Source: Sodalis ligni
GTDB taxonomy: Bacteria > Pseudomonadota > Gammaproteobacteria > Enterobacterales > Enterobacteriaceae
Reading direction: 5' to 3'
NCBI RefSeq assembly: GCF_016865525.2
Contig: NZ_CP075169.1
Span: forward strand, 2,604,337-2,668,336
DNA length: 64,000 nucleotides
Shown here: piece after piece, positions 37,444 through 47,483 of the stretch
Layout of the letters: every line of letters begins with the position of its first letter
How positions within the stretch are numbered: the first letter of the stretch is position 1
Program-made: the position numbers and the translations under genes
Notes under the pieces: generated by a model
What the model was told of the DNA's origin: nothing
The model's database searches: none
The model's input: the letters and a program-made list of their open reading frames with translations, nothing else

Positions 37444-38319
37444 ATGGATCAGCTTGCTCTGTGTCAGGCCATTAAAGCGCAATACGAATCCTTGCCGAAA
37501 CAGGTGCGGCAGGCGGCCAGTTTTGTCCTTGATCATCCGCAGGAAGTGGCGGTGATGTCCATGCGCGAGCAGGCCCGTCTGGCGGGTATCCCTCCGTCCA
37601 CCATGACCCGGCTGGCGAAACGCATCGGTTTGTCGGGTTATGACGATATCCGGGACATTTTTATCAACGCCGTGCGTACCAAAGGTCATGAATATGGTTC
37701 TCGGGTGCCGGCGCTGGTGGAAATGAAACAAAAGGTGGGAGAAAGCTCCCTGCTGCTGGATCTGGCCAACACCACCACCGGCCATATCCAGCAGCTGTGC
37801 CGGCCCGATAACCTGGCGGCCATCGTGCGGGCCGCCAAAACGCTGTCGTCGGCGCGGGATATCTACTGTCTGGGGCTGCGATCATCGTTCCCGGTGGCGT
37901 TTCATTTCTGCCATGTGGCCGCCTATTTCCAGCATAACGTCCATTTGGTGGAAGGGGCGGGGGAGAGCGGCATCATGTCCCTGATGAGCAATATGGGTCC
38001 CAGGGACGCTCTGCTGGTGTGCAGCCTGTCGCCTTATGCGCGCCGCTCCGTGGCCCTGACCCGCTATCTGTCCCAGCAGAAAGTCAAAATCGTCGCCATC
38101 AGCGACAACGCCAGCTCGCCGGTGGCGCGGCTGGCCGGCGAGACGATCCTGGTGAAAAAACAGACCACCTCCTTTTTCGATACGCTGACACCGGCTTTCC
38201 TGGTGAGCGAACTGCTGGTGGCCCTGATGGCCGCCACCGCGAAGGTGGATGTGCGCGCCTCGGTGAGCGATACCGAGGAAAAATTATGGGCTATGGGCGA
38301 GTGGTGGAGCACCGAGTGA
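37444..38319 (+). CDS. MurR/RpiR-family transcriptional regulator
   Basis: About 291 residues from ATG 37444; an ATG at 37411 is also possible. The N-terminal HTH_6 domain has 'EVAVMSMREQARLAGIPPSTMTRLAKRIGLSGYDD' around residues 35-70. The C-terminal SIS domain (about 120-260) normally binds a phosphosugar ('IYCLGLRSSFPVAFHF', 'ALLVCSLSPYARRSVALT', VAISDNASSPVARLA). In this context it heads an amine/amino acid operon, and RpiR proteins of that sort are known to govern amino-acid-derived ligands too. Confidence 0.87.
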   Translation: MDQLALCQAIKAQYESLPKQVRQAASFVLDHPQEVAVMSMREQARLAGIPPSTMTRLAKRIGLSGYDDIRDIFINAVRTKGHEYGSRVPALVEMKQKVGESSLLLDLANTTTGHIQQLCRPDNLAAIVRAAKTLSSARDIYCLGLRSSFPVAFHFCHVAAYFQHNVHLVEGAGESGIMSLMSNMGPRDALLVCSLSPYARRSVALTRYLSQQKVKIVAISDNASSPVARLAGETILVKKQTTSFFDTLTPAFLVSELLVALMAATAKVDVRASVSDTEEKLWAMGEWWSTE

Positions 38320-38374
38320 TACCTCCTTGACCGGCCCAACCCCCAGCGTGATGAAATTTTTATAGGAAAACAAC

Positions 38375-39343
38375 ATGAGTGAATACAAACCGGAACTGAC
38401 CACCGCGCCAAAGCACGGCCACAAGAGCCTGCTGTACTCCGAGGTCGTCAGTGATTTAAACAGCCTCGACTCGGTGGATATCGCGGTTCTGGGCATACCT
38501 TACGGTTCGCCTTATTCCATTGACGACGTCACCTGCGATCAGACCAATGCCCCCACCGCGGTGCGCCAGGCCTCCGATCGCGCGGTGCGCAGCATAGAAC
38601 GCTACGATTTTGATATCGGCGGCCCGCTGATGGACAACCAGCCGATCCGCATGGTGGATTGCGGCGATATCGTCGGCGATGCGCGCGCATTGGGCGGGCA
38701 TTATGCCGCCGCCGAAGCGGTGATACGCAAAATCCTCTCCCTCGGCGGTTTGCCTCTGGTGATCGGCGGCGACCACGGCGTGCCGATTCCGGTGCTGCGG
38801 GCCATGGACAGCATGGGTCCCATTACCCTGATTCAAATCGATGCCCATCTGGATTGGCGGCAGGAAGTCAACGGCGTGACCGACGGCCTGTCCAGCCCTA
38901 TCCGCCGGGCGTCGGAAATGGAACATATCGGCGAGATTTTCCAAATCGGCCTGCGGGCCAATGGTTCGGCCCGCCAGGAGGAAGTGGACGCCGCGCTGGC
39001 TTACGGTTCGCACCTGATTACCGCCGATGAACTGCATGATGTCGGGGCCGAGGCCATTTTAAGCCGCATCCCCGACGGCGGTAACTACTACCTGACCCTG
39101 GATGCCGACGGCATCGATCCCACCATTATGCCCGCCGTCGCCGGCCCGGCGCTGGGGGGCGTCACCTATTCCGAGGCGCGTAAAATCATTCAGGGCCTGG
39201 TGAAAAAAGGCCGGGTGGTCGGCATGGATATCGTCGAAATCACCCCGAAAAAAGATCTTAACGGCATTACCGCTATCACCGCCTGCCGGTTTTTTGTCAA
39301 CCTGATCGGTACCGCGGTTCGGGCCGGATACTTTAAAAAATAG
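38375..39343 (+). CDS. Ureohydrolase (agmatinase/guanidinobutyrase family)
   Basis: 322 residues. All metal-binding blocks of the arginase/agmatinase family are present: GGDHG (about residue 128), DAHLDWR (about 152) and DADGIDP (about 246), giving the binuclear Mn2+ centre, plus the substrate-loop region 'SGIDP'-like. It hydrolyses a guanidino compound to an amine and urea. The exact guanidino substrate (agmatine, guanidinobutyrate, guanidinopropionate or similar) is not decided. AGGA precedes the start. Followed by a cationic/polar amino acid importer, it probably acts on the imported substrate. Confidence 0.9.
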   Translation: MSEYKPELTTAPKHGHKSLLYSEVVSDLNSLDSVDIAVLGIPYGSPYSIDDVTCDQTNAPTAVRQASDRAVRSIERYDFDIGGPLMDNQPIRMVDCGDIVGDARALGGHYAAAEAVIRKILSLGGLPLVIGGDHGVPIPVLRAMDSMGPITLIQIDAHLDWRQEVNGVTDGLSSPIRRASEMEHIGEIFQIGLRANGSARQEEVDAALAYGSHLITADELHDVGAEAILSRIPDGGNYYLTLDADGIDPTIMPAVAGPALGGVTYSEARKIIQGLVKKGRVVGMDIVEITPKKDLNGITAITACRFFVNLIGTAVRAGYFKK

Positions 39344-39482
39344 CGCGGCGCGTCCTGCGCCGGGACAGGCCGGGACAGCTGCGGAAACAGTGTTATGCCT
39401 TGCGCCGGTCCGGCAAGGGGGTCTTCAGGCCGCCCTGCCTTCCACACCCTATCTTAACCTTTGACTATTCAGGATTTGCATA

Positions 39483-40268
39483 ATGAAAAGACGTTTTGCG
39501 ATATCAATACTGGTGGGCACGCTGGCCGCTTTTTCCATGATGACGGCCAACGCCGCCAATCTGCTCGATACCATCGTCAGCCAGAAAACCCTGCGGGTGG
39601 CGGTGCCGGTGGATTATCCGCCCTATGGTTATGTGGGCGGCGACATGGTGCCGCAGGGGCTGGATATCGATGTGGCCAACCTGTTAGGCGAGAAGCTCGG
39701 GGCAAAGGTGACCCTGGTGCCGGTGACCGCGCCGAACCGGGTGCCCTATCTGCAAACCGGTAAAGCGGACATGACCATTTCGTCGCTGGGCAAAACCGCC
39801 GAACGCGCCAAGGTCATTGATTACAGTATCGCCTACGCGCCGTTTTTTGATGCGGTCTTCGGCGGCGCCAAGACTCCCGCCAAGAGCTATGCCGAACTGG
39901 CGGGTAAAACCGTTTCCGTGACCCGCGGATCGATGCAGGACGAAGAGCTGACCCGTCTGGCGCCCAATGCCGAGGTGAAGCGGTTCGAGGATAACAACAG
40001 CACCATCTCGGCGTTTCTCTCCGGCCAAACCCAGCTGACGGCCATCGGTACCACGGTAGCCGCCGCCATGCAGCAAAAACACCCGGGGCTGGATTTGCAG
40101 CTGAAAGTGATTTTGTCCAATTCCCCCTGCTATGTGGGTATGCCCAAAGGCCAGCCGGAACTGGTGAATAAAGTCAACGAGATCCTGCGCGCCGCCAAGG
40201 CGGACGGGACACTGGACAAGATTTCCCAGAAATGGCTGGGCGCGCCGGCCGGCGACCTGCCGGAATAA
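39483..40268 (+). CDS. Amino acid ABC transporter substrate-binding protein (family 3)
   Basis: 261 residues with a Sec signal peptide (MKRRFAISILVGTLAAFSMM, cleavage after ANA). The family 3 solute-binding signature region is 'GLDIDVANLLGEKLGAKVTL' near residue 58, and 'MTISSLGKTAERAKVIDYS' follows. Polar amino acid or opine-type ligand is expected. The frame ends one base before the MmgE/PrpD gene, and the permease and ATPase genes follow it. Confidence 0.9.
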   Translation: MKRRFAISILVGTLAAFSMMTANAANLLDTIVSQKTLRVAVPVDYPPYGYVGGDMVPQGLDIDVANLLGEKLGAKVTLVPVTAPNRVPYLQTGKADMTISSLGKTAERAKVIDYSIAYAPFFDAVFGGAKTPAKSYAELAGKTVSVTRGSMQDEELTRLAPNAEVKRFEDNNSTISAFLSGQTQLTAIGTTVAAAMQQKHPGLDLQLKVILSNSPCYVGMPKGQPELVNKVNEILRAAKADGTLDKISQKWLGAPAGDLPE

Positions 40269-41676
40269 ATGACAGGACCTGATGAGATGACGACGACAAG
40301 CGGTACCCTAACCCTGGCGCACTGGCTGACGGCGCTGACGCCCGCGGATGTGCCGGGCGCGGTAGGCTGGGTGGCCACCCGCTGCCTGATGGATACGCTG
40401 GGGGTCATGCTGGCGGGTTCGGCCACCGCCGTCGCCGGGCGGGCTCGCCGGGTCATCGCGGTGAATGCCGCCGCGGGCAGCGCCGCGGTGGCGGGGACTC
40501 TCTGCTGGTGAGCGCGCCGGCGGCGCTTTTGCCAACGGCGTGGCCGCCCACGCCCTGGATTTTGACGATAACTGCTACGCCGGGTTTGTTCATGGTTCGG
40601 CGGTGATCGTGCCTGCGGCGTTAGCCGTCGCGCAGACACGCCGCGCCGGCGGCCCGGCAATGCTCACCGCCCTGGCGGCGGGAGCGGAATGCCAGTATCG
40701 GGTCGGTATGGCGTTGGGCCGCCCCCTTTACGATCGCGGCTGGTGGACCACCGGCGTGCCGGGGGGGATTGGCGCCTGCGCCGCGGCCGCAAAACTCATG
40801 GCGCTGGACGCTGAAACCACCGCCCGCGCCCTGGGGCTGGCCATTGCCGGCACCGGCGGCATGAAAAGCGTGTTCGGCAGCGATGCCAAGCCGCTGCTGG
40901 CGGGCCGGGCCGCCGAGGCCGGCGTGACGGCGGCGCTGCTGGCGGAGCAGGGCGCGGGGGGGCCCCTCGATGTCCTGGAGAATGCCTACGGCCTGGCGGC
41001 GCTGTGTAACGACGGGCGGCTTGACGGCGGCTGGCTCACTCCGCCGGGGGACGACTGGTGTTTGTTATCGCCGGGTGTGGACGTCAAGCGCATCCCGGTA
41101 TGCCTGTCGTCCCATGCGGCGGTGGACGGGGTGCTGAAGCTGGCGGCGGACCACGGCATAGCATGGCCGCAGTTAGCCGGCATCGTCTGTGATGTGCCGC
41201 CGGTGGTGGCGGCCAATCTTATTTATTCCCATCCCCGCAGCGGACAGCAGGGGCAGTTCAGTTTGCCTTTTGCCGTGGCGGCTTCCCTGCTGTACGGCGA
41301 ACTGACACTCGAGCATCTGGACGATGCGCTGATGGCGGATAAGACGCTGTCGGCCTTAATGGAACGGGTAAGCATGATAACCGGCCCGCGCTGGGACGAT
41401 CCCGCCCTGCTCACCGTCGCGCCGGAAGGGGCCGAGGTTACGCTCAGACTGCATGACGGCAAGACCTTCAGCTGTTTTATTCCCAAGGCCACCGGCAGCG
41501 CCGATTACCCATTGAGCGATAAGGCGCTGGAAAACAAATTCCTGCGCTGTGCGGGCAGGGTTATGGAACCGGCGGCGGCAAATCGGCTGGCCGGGACGCT
41601 GTGGGGGCTGCCGGCATTAGACGATGTGACTGCCCTTTCGGGAATGATACAAATACCCAAGGAGCCCGGGCGATGA
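40269..41676 (+). pseudogene. MmgE/PrpD-family protein, one-base expansion
   Basis: The first frame (40269 to about 40496) has the N-terminal helices ('AVGWVATRCLMDTLGVMLAG'). The second frame has the family core: 'FANGVAAHALDFDDNCYAGF', GKSVFGSD-like 'MKSVFGSDAKPLLAGRAAEAG' and the C-terminal lid. Removing one G from the run at 40493-40496 joins them as AVAGLSAGERAGGAFANG, a 468-residue protein. This is the only expansion among the run-length changes that I found. Relatives include 2-methylcitrate dehydratase and cis-aconitate decarboxylase; the substrate here is unknown. The stop overlaps the first permease ATG. Confidence 0.83.
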
Positions 41677-42345
41677 TATTTGATTTTTCCTCGGTACTGC
41701 AGCAGTGGCCGCTGCTGCTCAAGGGCACCCTGATCACCCTGGCGATGACGCTGGTGTCCACGGTGCTCGGCCTGATTCTCGGCATCGCCTGCGGCTGGGC
41801 GAGGGCCCACGGCAGTGCCTGGCTGCGCCATCTGACGGGATGTTACATCGAGCTGGTGCGAAATACGCCTTATATCGTGCAGCTCTTTTTATCTACTTCG
41901 GCTTGCCGGCGCTGGGCCTGCATTTATCCGCCATCACCGCCAGCATTTTGTCGCTGATCCTCAACCTGGCGGCCTATGCGGGGAGATCACCCGCGCCGGT
42001 ATCGACGCCACGCCCCGCAGTCAGGTGGAAGCGGCGCAGAGTCTGGCGATGAACCGTTGGCAGATATTCTCCCGGGTGGTGCTGCCGCCGTCGCTGTCCA
42101 GGGTCTGGCCGGCACTGATAAGCCAGGTGATTATCATTATGCTCGGGTCAGCGGTATGCAGCCAGATTTCCACCGAGGAGCTGTCGTTCAGCGCCAATCT
42201 CATCGCCAGCCGCTCATTCCGCAATTTTGAATCATTTATTATCGCGGCGGTGATTTATCTGGCGATGGCGGTGTTTGTACGCCAGTTCCTCGGCTGGATA
42301 GGGCCGCGGTTTATTTTCGGACCGGCAGCGAGGAAACGGCCATGA
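41673..42345 (+). pseudogene. Amino acid ABC permease (HisM/GlnP type), two run contractions
   Basis: Three pieces in different frames make one 224-residue permease: 'MIFDFSSVLQQWPLLLKGTL..YIELVRNTPYIVQL', then FIYFGLPALGLHLSAITAS, then GEITRAGIDATPRSQVEAA through to the end. The shifts fall in T5 at 41886-41890 (one T short) and G4 at 41980-41983 (one G short). The EAA loop 'QSLAMNRWQIFSRVVLPPSL' is intact. It should pair with the next permease. ATGA couplings at both ends place it firmly in the operon. Confidence 0.88.
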
Positions 42346-43004
42346 GCGATTTCACCCTATGGGATATTTTTCGCAATCTGCTGCTGGCGCTGCGCTGGAC
42401 CGTGGGATTGTCCGCCATTGCATTTGTGGGCGGCGGTATCGTCGGCGCCCTCTTGCTGATTATGCGCCTGTCGCACCGAAGATGGCTGCAATGGCTGGTG
42501 ATCCTGTCTGTAAATCTGTTCCAGGGCACGCCGCTGCTGATGCCGTTGTTTCTCACCTATTTCGGCCTGGCGCTGTCCGGCATCAATACCACACCGCTGT
42601 TTGCCGCCAGCATTTGCCTGACGCTCTATGCCAGCGCGTACCTGACGGATATCTGGCGCGGCAGCGTGGAGAGCATACCCCGCCAGCAGTGGGAAGCCTC
42701 CGCCAGTCTCGCGCTCTCTTTCGGCGAGCAGCTGCGCTATGTCATTTTGCCCCAGTCGTTCCGGCTGGCCCTGGCGCCCACGGTGGGTTTCCTGGTGCAG
42801 GCCATCAAAGCCACCGCCCTGGCGTCGGTTATCGGCTTCGTGGAGCTGACGCGCTCGGGGCAAATCATTTCCAATGCCACGTTTTCACCTTTCCTGGTCT
42901 ACGGCAGCGTGGCGCTGCTCTATTTTGTGCTGTGCTTCCCCCTCTCCTGGTGGAGCCGGCATTTGGAAAAACAGTTAACCCGTGGAGCCAACCGGCATGA
43001 GTGA
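42342..43004 (+). CDS. Amino acid ABC transporter permease (HisQ/HisM family)
   Basis: 220 residues, five or so membrane segments, EAA loop near residue 145 ('QQWEASASLALSFGEQLRYVILPQSF'). The N-terminal segment 'LLALRWTVGLSAIAFVGGGI' is the first helix. It is the second half of the heteromeric channel and intact. Starts by ATGA overlap with the previous permease and overlaps the ATPase start. Confidence 0.9.
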   Translation: MSDFTLWDIFRNLLLALRWTVGLSAIAFVGGGIVGALLLIMRLSHRRWLQWLVILSVNLFQGTPLLMPLFLTYFGLALSGINTTPLFAASICLTLYASAYLTDIWRGSVESIPRQQWEASASLALSFGEQLRYVILPQSFRLALAPTVGFLVQAIKATALASVIGFVELTRSGQIISNATFSPFLVYGSVALLYFVLCFPLSWWSRHLEKQLTRGANRHE

Positions 43005-43746
43005 ACTTTCGACGGATAAACCTTTCGCGGTGGTGGATATCCAGGGCCTGCACAAGCGCTTTGGCGATAACGAAGTGCTCAAGGGCATTGATTTGCAGAT
43101 TAAACGCCAGGAGGTGGTATGCATCCTGGGCAAAAGCGGCTCGGGGAAAAGCACGCTGCTGCGCTGCATTAACGGCCTGGAAAGTTTTGAAGAAGGGACG
43201 CTGACCGTGGACGGGCAGGCCATCAAACAGCATGACCCGGCCGCCATGCGTGATTTGCGCCAGAACGTCGGCATGATTTTTCAAAGCTTTAATCTTTTCC
43301 CGCATCTGACGGTGGGCAGAAATATCATGCTGGCCCCGTCGCTGGTGAAAAAAATGCCGAAGGAAGTGGCGGAGCGCGCGGCCCGGACGTTATTGAAACG
43401 CGTCGGACTGGAGGAAAAATTCGACACCTGGCCGGATAATCTCTCAGGGGGCCAGCAGCAGCGCGTGGCTATCGCCCGGGCCCTGGCCATGACGCCGGAG
43501 GTGCTGCTGTGCGATGAAATCACCTCCGCCCTGGACCCGGAACTGGTGGGGGAGGTCCTGCAGGTTATCGAGGCCCTGGCGACGGAGGGCATGACCATCA
43601 TCGTGGTGACCCATGAGATGAATTTCGCCCGCAAGGTCAGCGACCGCATCGTATTTATGCACCAGGGCAAAGTCCATGAAACGGGCACGCCGGAGGAGAT
43701 TTTCGACAACCCGCAAACCCCGGAGCTGAAGCAATTTCTGGCCTGA
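42997..43746 (+). CDS. Amino acid ABC transporter ATP-binding protein
   Basis: 249 residues from ATG 42997; GGAG lies about ten bases upstream. Walker A GKSGSGKST, Q-loop 'GMIFQSFNLFPHLT', signature [13 protein letters not shown], Walker B VLLCDEITSALD (Ile in place of the usual Pro-Thr region of DEPTSALD) and switch His in VVTHEM. It belongs to the GlnQ/HisP group of polar amino acid importers. Confidence 0.92.
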   Translation: MSELSTDKPFAVVDIQGLHKRFGDNEVLKGIDLQIKRQEVVCILGKSGSGKSTLLRCINGLESFEEGTLTVDGQAIKQHDPAAMRDLRQNVGMIFQSFNLFPHLTVGRNIMLAPSLVKKMPKEVAERAARTLLKRVGLEEKFDTWPDNLSGGQQQRVAIARALAMTPEVLLCDEITSALDPELVGEVLQVIEALATEGMTIIVVTHEMNFARKVSDRIVFMHQGKVHETGTPEEIFDNPQTPELKQFLA

Positions 43747-43769
43747 TGGCCCCATTGCCGACAAACGTA

Positions 43770-43832
43770 CTCGGAGTCAATAAGGCGGGACAGGATGTAC
43801 GATCCAGCATTCTGTCCCAAGCGGGCACTGTG
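43770..43832. repeat. Dispersed palindromic element (short copy)
   Basis: CTCGGAGTCAATAAGG and GGGACAGGATG (43787-43797), then CATTCTGTCCC (43808-43818) and a GCGGGCACTGTG tail, match the two ends of the element at 20975-21197 with the core missing. The arms form an 11-bp stem with one mismatch. It sits between the ATPase gene and the RidA gene and could act as a transcription attenuator inside the operon. Confidence 0.65.
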
Positions 43833-43949
43833 CCAACACTCCCGCCATCCAGGCTGCAACTTCTGCCGGGACAAGGCCGGCAATAAGATTCCGCCGCGGC
43901 GCGCGCCCCGGCGATAAACCGTACTAACATGATATTTGGAGAAATAAAC

Positions 43950-44356
43950 ATGGTCCATACCCGTATTCGCCCGTTCAATACCAAACAAACCTATCCGGAA
44001 CAGAAGCTGGATAACGATTTATGCCAGGCCGTGGTGGCGGGAATATGATTTTCCTGCGCGGCCAGATAGGCCAGGACCTCGATACCCGCGAATCGGTGGG
44101 CATCGGCGACGTGGCGGCGCAAACCGAACAGGCGATGTACAACATCAATATGCTGCTGGAAGAAGCGGGCAGCAAGCTGGAAGACATCTGCAAAATCACC
44201 GTGTATCTCACCGATGTACGCTATCGTGAAACGGTATACAACATCATGGGACGTTGGTTAAAGGGCGTTTTTCCGGTCTCCACCGGGTTGATGATTAGCC
44301 ACCTGGCCCGCCCGGAGTGGTGGGTGGAAATCGACGTGATCGCCGTTAAACCTTAA
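43950..44356 (+). pseudogene. RidA/YjgF-family protein, one run contraction
   Basis: Starts at 43950 after GGAG (MVHTRIRPFNTKQTYPEQ). It shifts frame at the GGG of 44039-44041; one more G gives VVAGGNMIFLRGQIGQDLD and a 135-residue protein. Family marks include 'FLRGQIGQDLDT', ITVYLTDVRYRETV and the end [13 protein letters not shown]. The usual catalytic Arg of true RidA (in the R-x-C-x-x-V motif) is replaced (LARPEWWVEI), so it is probably another Rid subgroup that handles imine or other intermediates. Confidence 0.83.
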
Positions 44357-44367
44357 GGAGCATGCCA

Positions 44368-45516
44368 ATGGGCACCGCGATTGATCTGTTATCGGCGCTG
44401 GTGGCTTTCCCGACGCTGAGCCGCCGGTCGAATCTTGAGCTAATTGATTTCGTAGAATCCTACCTGGCGGATTACGGTATCGGCGCCCGCAGAGTCTACA
44501 GCGAAGACGGCAGCCGGGCCAACCTTTACGCTACCATCGGACCCGCAGATCGGGGCGGCATCTGCCTGTCGGGACATTCAGACGTGGTGCCTGCGGACGG
44601 CCAGCCGTGGAGCAGCGATCCCTTTACGCTGCTGCGGCGCGGCGATCGGCTGTACGGCCGGGGCAGCGCCGATATGAAAGGTTATCTGGCGTGCGTATTG
44701 GCCATGGTGCCCCGTTTTATCGAGGCCACCCGCGCCGCCGACGCTCGTCCGGTGCATATCGCCATCAGCTATGATGAAGAGATCGGCTGCGTCGGGGTGC
44801 GGGGGCTGCTGGATGAGCTGGCCCTGGACGGGGCCCGTCCCACCGGCTGCATTATCGGCGAACCGACCCTGATGCGGGTAGCCACCGCCCATAAAGGTAA
44901 AAGCGCCTGGTTTTGCCGGGTGCAGGGGCAGGCGGCCCACTCCTCGCAAAATCATCTTGGCGTGAATGCCATCGAATATGCGGCGGAACTGGTGCTGTTT
45001 TTACGCAGCCAAGGCCGCGGCTGGCGGCAGGGAATCCAGGACAGCCGCTACGATCCCCCCTGGTCGACGGTGCAGGTGGGCACCATAAGCGGCGGCAGCG
45101 CGGTGAATATCGTGCCGGATAACTGTGAATTCGAGTTTGAAATCCGCCCGCTGCCCGGTACCCCTCATCACCTGATGGCACAGGAGTTGGGGGATTATGC
45201 CAAACGACTGCTGCCGGAAATGCGCGCGGTGTCGGCGGCGGCGGATATTCTGCTGGAGCGGCGGGCGGAGTATCCCGGATTGCTGGACGACGGCTCCCTT
45301 GATGTACTTAAGCACCGTTGCGCCGGCGTGCTGGGACAGGAAGTCTTTGATTCGCTAAGCTTCGGCACAGAGGCCGGACTGTTCCAGCAGGCGGGCATTC
45401 CCACCGTGGTGTGCGGCCCCGGCTCCATCAACCAGGCTCATAAAGCGGATGAGTATGTGGATATCGCGCAGTTGGAGCAGTGCCAGCGGTTTTTGGGGAA
45501 AATCGTTGCTTGTTGA
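44368..45516 (+). CDS. M20 deacylase (acetylornithine deacetylase-like)
   Basis: 382 residues from ATG 44368, which has GGAG seven bases upstream; the ATG at 44362 is too close to it. ArgE/DapE-type di-zinc peptidase: HSDVVPADG with ligand His, '[14 protein letters not shown]' (bridging Asp), YDEEIGC (catalytic Glu-Glu) and a C-terminal ligand in [16 protein letters not shown]. The dimerisation insert lies about residues 175-285. It should remove an acyl group from an amino acid derivative, in the context of the amino acid catabolic cluster. The gene may not make arginine. Confidence 0.9.
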   Translation: MGTAIDLLSALVAFPTLSRRSNLELIDFVESYLADYGIGARRVYSEDGSRANLYATIGPADRGGICLSGHSDVVPADGQPWSSDPFTLLRRGDRLYGRGSADMKGYLACVLAMVPRFIEATRAADARPVHIAISYDEEIGCVGVRGLLDELALDGARPTGCIIGEPTLMRVATAHKGKSAWFCRVQGQAAHSSQNHLGVNAIEYAAELVLFLRSQGRGWRQGIQDSRYDPPWSTVQVGTISGGSAVNIVPDNCEFEFEIRPLPGTPHHLMAQELGDYAKRLLPEMRAVSAAADILLERRAEYPGLLDDGSLDVLKHRCAGVLGQEVFDSLSFGTEAGLFQQAGIPTVVCGPGSINQAHKADEYVDIAQLEQCQRFLGKIVAC

Positions 45517-45732
45517 GCAGGGATAAGAGAAGTAAATCGCCGCTTTCCTCTATCATTAAGTCGGACCCGTATCTTAATAGGGGACTGACTTTTCGTGACG
45601 GCATAAGGCTAATCATATAAATGATAGGATTAAAAACTGCAATTTTTTATAAGAAAAATGGGGCAAAATATTAACATGTTTATCTTATGAATTCTTATAA
45701 ATATTGACGTTTTATTCAGCCAGGAAAATAAA

Positions 45733-46935
45733 GTGAAAATGATTTCTTTTACCGCCAGCGCTCTCGCTAGGGAGCAGACGATGCAATCACCAGAATGCCA
45801 TAATTCTGAGTGGCCGTCATGGTTATTAGGATTACTGCAAGTTGCTAATACATCATTAAATAGACAAAACCAAGTCAGCCACGATAATGGCTTTTTTAAT
45901 CCGCCATACGAGTCAATGCTCTCTCGCTGTTTGGCTGGTGCGGGGGCAGCCAACCCTGAAACTCAGTATTTTCCCGTGGCAATCTTTGGTACGTCTGACG
46001 AAGCAAATAAACTGTGGGACTTATGTGAAACCGTACTCCAAATGAAAAGGATAGCTTGTGTTAGTGATTATAATAAGGCAGTCGGTATAGAATATTCAGG
46101 CTGCTTTCAAAATGACCAGGACGATTACGAAGAAACAGCGTTTATGTTTTTTCTGAAAAATATTCTTATAGTTAATGAATTTGGTAAAGATCCTAAAATT
46201 ACCGGCCAGGTTCCATTCGTCCATGCTGCAAAAGTCGGTTCTTCATCTTTTGATATTGACAAGGAACATGTACTTTGGAAAAGGTACCTCTATGATAACA
46301 AGCAAAAACTTGATCCTTTGCTGCGCGTCCAAAAATTATTGGCAATAAATCCCACCGAAAAACACGCAGACCTTCTCAAACAATTTATTGTTAAAAACAC
46401 ATTTTCAGACGCCGACGTTGAAAAGCTTGCTGACAATTTGCTCGCCTTGATCAATCGCTTCAATTGCACAACCAGCAGCGAGATTAAACATGCTTTGAGT
46501 GATTATAAAGAGTCGAAGGGTGAACCTTTTTTGAGTGGGCCCGATTATGTAGACCTTGCTAACTTCTATCAGAATCATTTTTTCAGAAATACCAGCAAAC
46601 TGGGCCTGGCGTTTTTTGCCGGCCGTGGATATGATATTAATTTTGCGTGGAATGTGGGTGATAATACCTTGGTTGATCTGAAGGTAGTTCAGGATAAGCC
46701 TTGGAAAAGAGGGGAGCGTCGATTAGATGAAGAGCCAGAATGGATTACTGCATCGGAGATGCGTTCCGTCTTGAAAAATATAAACGGCCTTTTCAACGAT
46801 AAAGTTTTCAAAACTGGGTTTTTCAAAAATTCGATGATGATTTCCAAATCCTTGACATCCAATGCGTGGCAAGGTTTTTTTTATGATGACAAAGTGAGTA
46901 ATCAAAAGCGTCCGCCATCAGAGGTTGAAAACTAA
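45733..46935 (+). CDS. Unrecognised effector-like protein with RNTSKLG motif (intact copy)
   Basis: 400 residues from the GTG at 45733, with AGGA seven bases before it. No signal peptide, no membrane segment and no domain that I recognise. The most conserved part among the copies in this window is residues 275-400: HFFRNTSKLGLAFFAGRG, 'INFAWNV', QDKPWKRGERR, EWITASEMRSVLKN and 'SLTSNAWQGFFYDD'. Composition is AT-rich, unlike the flanking operons, and copies are scattered between them. The N-terminal 100 residues vary, as in secreted effectors. Homopolymers up to T8 are all in frame here, in contrast to its relatives. I assign no function. Confidence 0.7.
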   Translation: MKMISFTASALAREQTMQSPECHNSEWPSWLLGLLQVANTSLNRQNQVSHDNGFFNPPYESMLSRCLAGAGAANPETQYFPVAIFGTSDEANKLWDLCETVLQMKRIACVSDYNKAVGIEYSGCFQNDQDDYEETAFMFFLKNILIVNEFGKDPKITGQVPFVHAAKVGSSSFDIDKEHVLWKRYLYDNKQKLDPLLRVQKLLAINPTEKHADLLKQFIVKNTFSDADVEKLADNLLALINRFNCTTSSEIKHALSDYKESKGEPFLSGPDYVDLANFYQNHFFRNTSKLGLAFFAGRGYDINFAWNVGDNTLVDLKVVQDKPWKRGERRLDEEPEWITASEMRSVLKNINGLFNDKVFKTGFFKNSMMISKSLTSNAWQGFFYDDKVSNQKRPPSEVEN

Positions 46936-47089
46936 GGAAATAAAAAGAATCTGAAAACAATATACCTATCAGCCAATGGATCCCGGCCCTGTTGGATTGC
47001 GCGGTTAAATGCCTTCCTTGACAAGGGTGCCGTCCATGATTGCTTGGAGAGGATGTAAACATTCAAAATTAAACTACCACTTCGCATTC

Positions 47090-47310
47090 TGATATCAGAA
47101 TCTGGCGGCAATATGCTTTGCTTGATTTAAAAATAGATGTAAAACTAGGCAGAGCTGATACAGAAACTGCATAACAACATGACATGTTTATTGTTGGGTA
47201 AAACCGGTTGTCTGCATCTGCTTATGCTTTACATGAAGCATGTTTAAAAACACCAGTAAACTGGTTTTGTGTTTTGGGTCAGCGGAAAAAATTCGAAGCA
47301 CGGTGAGCGG
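47090..47310 (+). pseudogene. Short remnant of the RNTSKLG family
   Basis: In the gap after the intact copy, hand translation gives 'LHLLMLYMKHV' followed, in a neighbouring frame, by FKNTSKLVLCFG at about 47246-47281. These align to 'LANFYQNHFFRNTSKLGLAFF' of the intact gene. Stops and shifts surround it. About 200 bases are recognisable. The rest of 46936-47483 shows no gene. Confidence 0.45.
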
Positions 47311-47483
47311 CGTTAAAATTTTATGAATTTTTTAGTATCAATGTATTACTCGATATCATATTGTGATTTTACCTTTTAAGGGGACAACGTTAATTTGTGC
47401 AGATAAAAACTAATCGCAATGCATGTACATAATGTTATTGATTAATCTGGTTCAATATAGCTAAAAAAACTAAAGGGAATTAA

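Noticed and set aside
39344..39482. Possible attenuator between the ureohydrolase and binding-protein genes
   Set aside because: GC-rich with short inverted matches, but no stable stem plus T-run could be drawn.
46936..47089. Start of another gene after the intact RNTSKLG gene
   Set aside because: Short frames only, no ribosome-binding site and no match to the family until about 47090.
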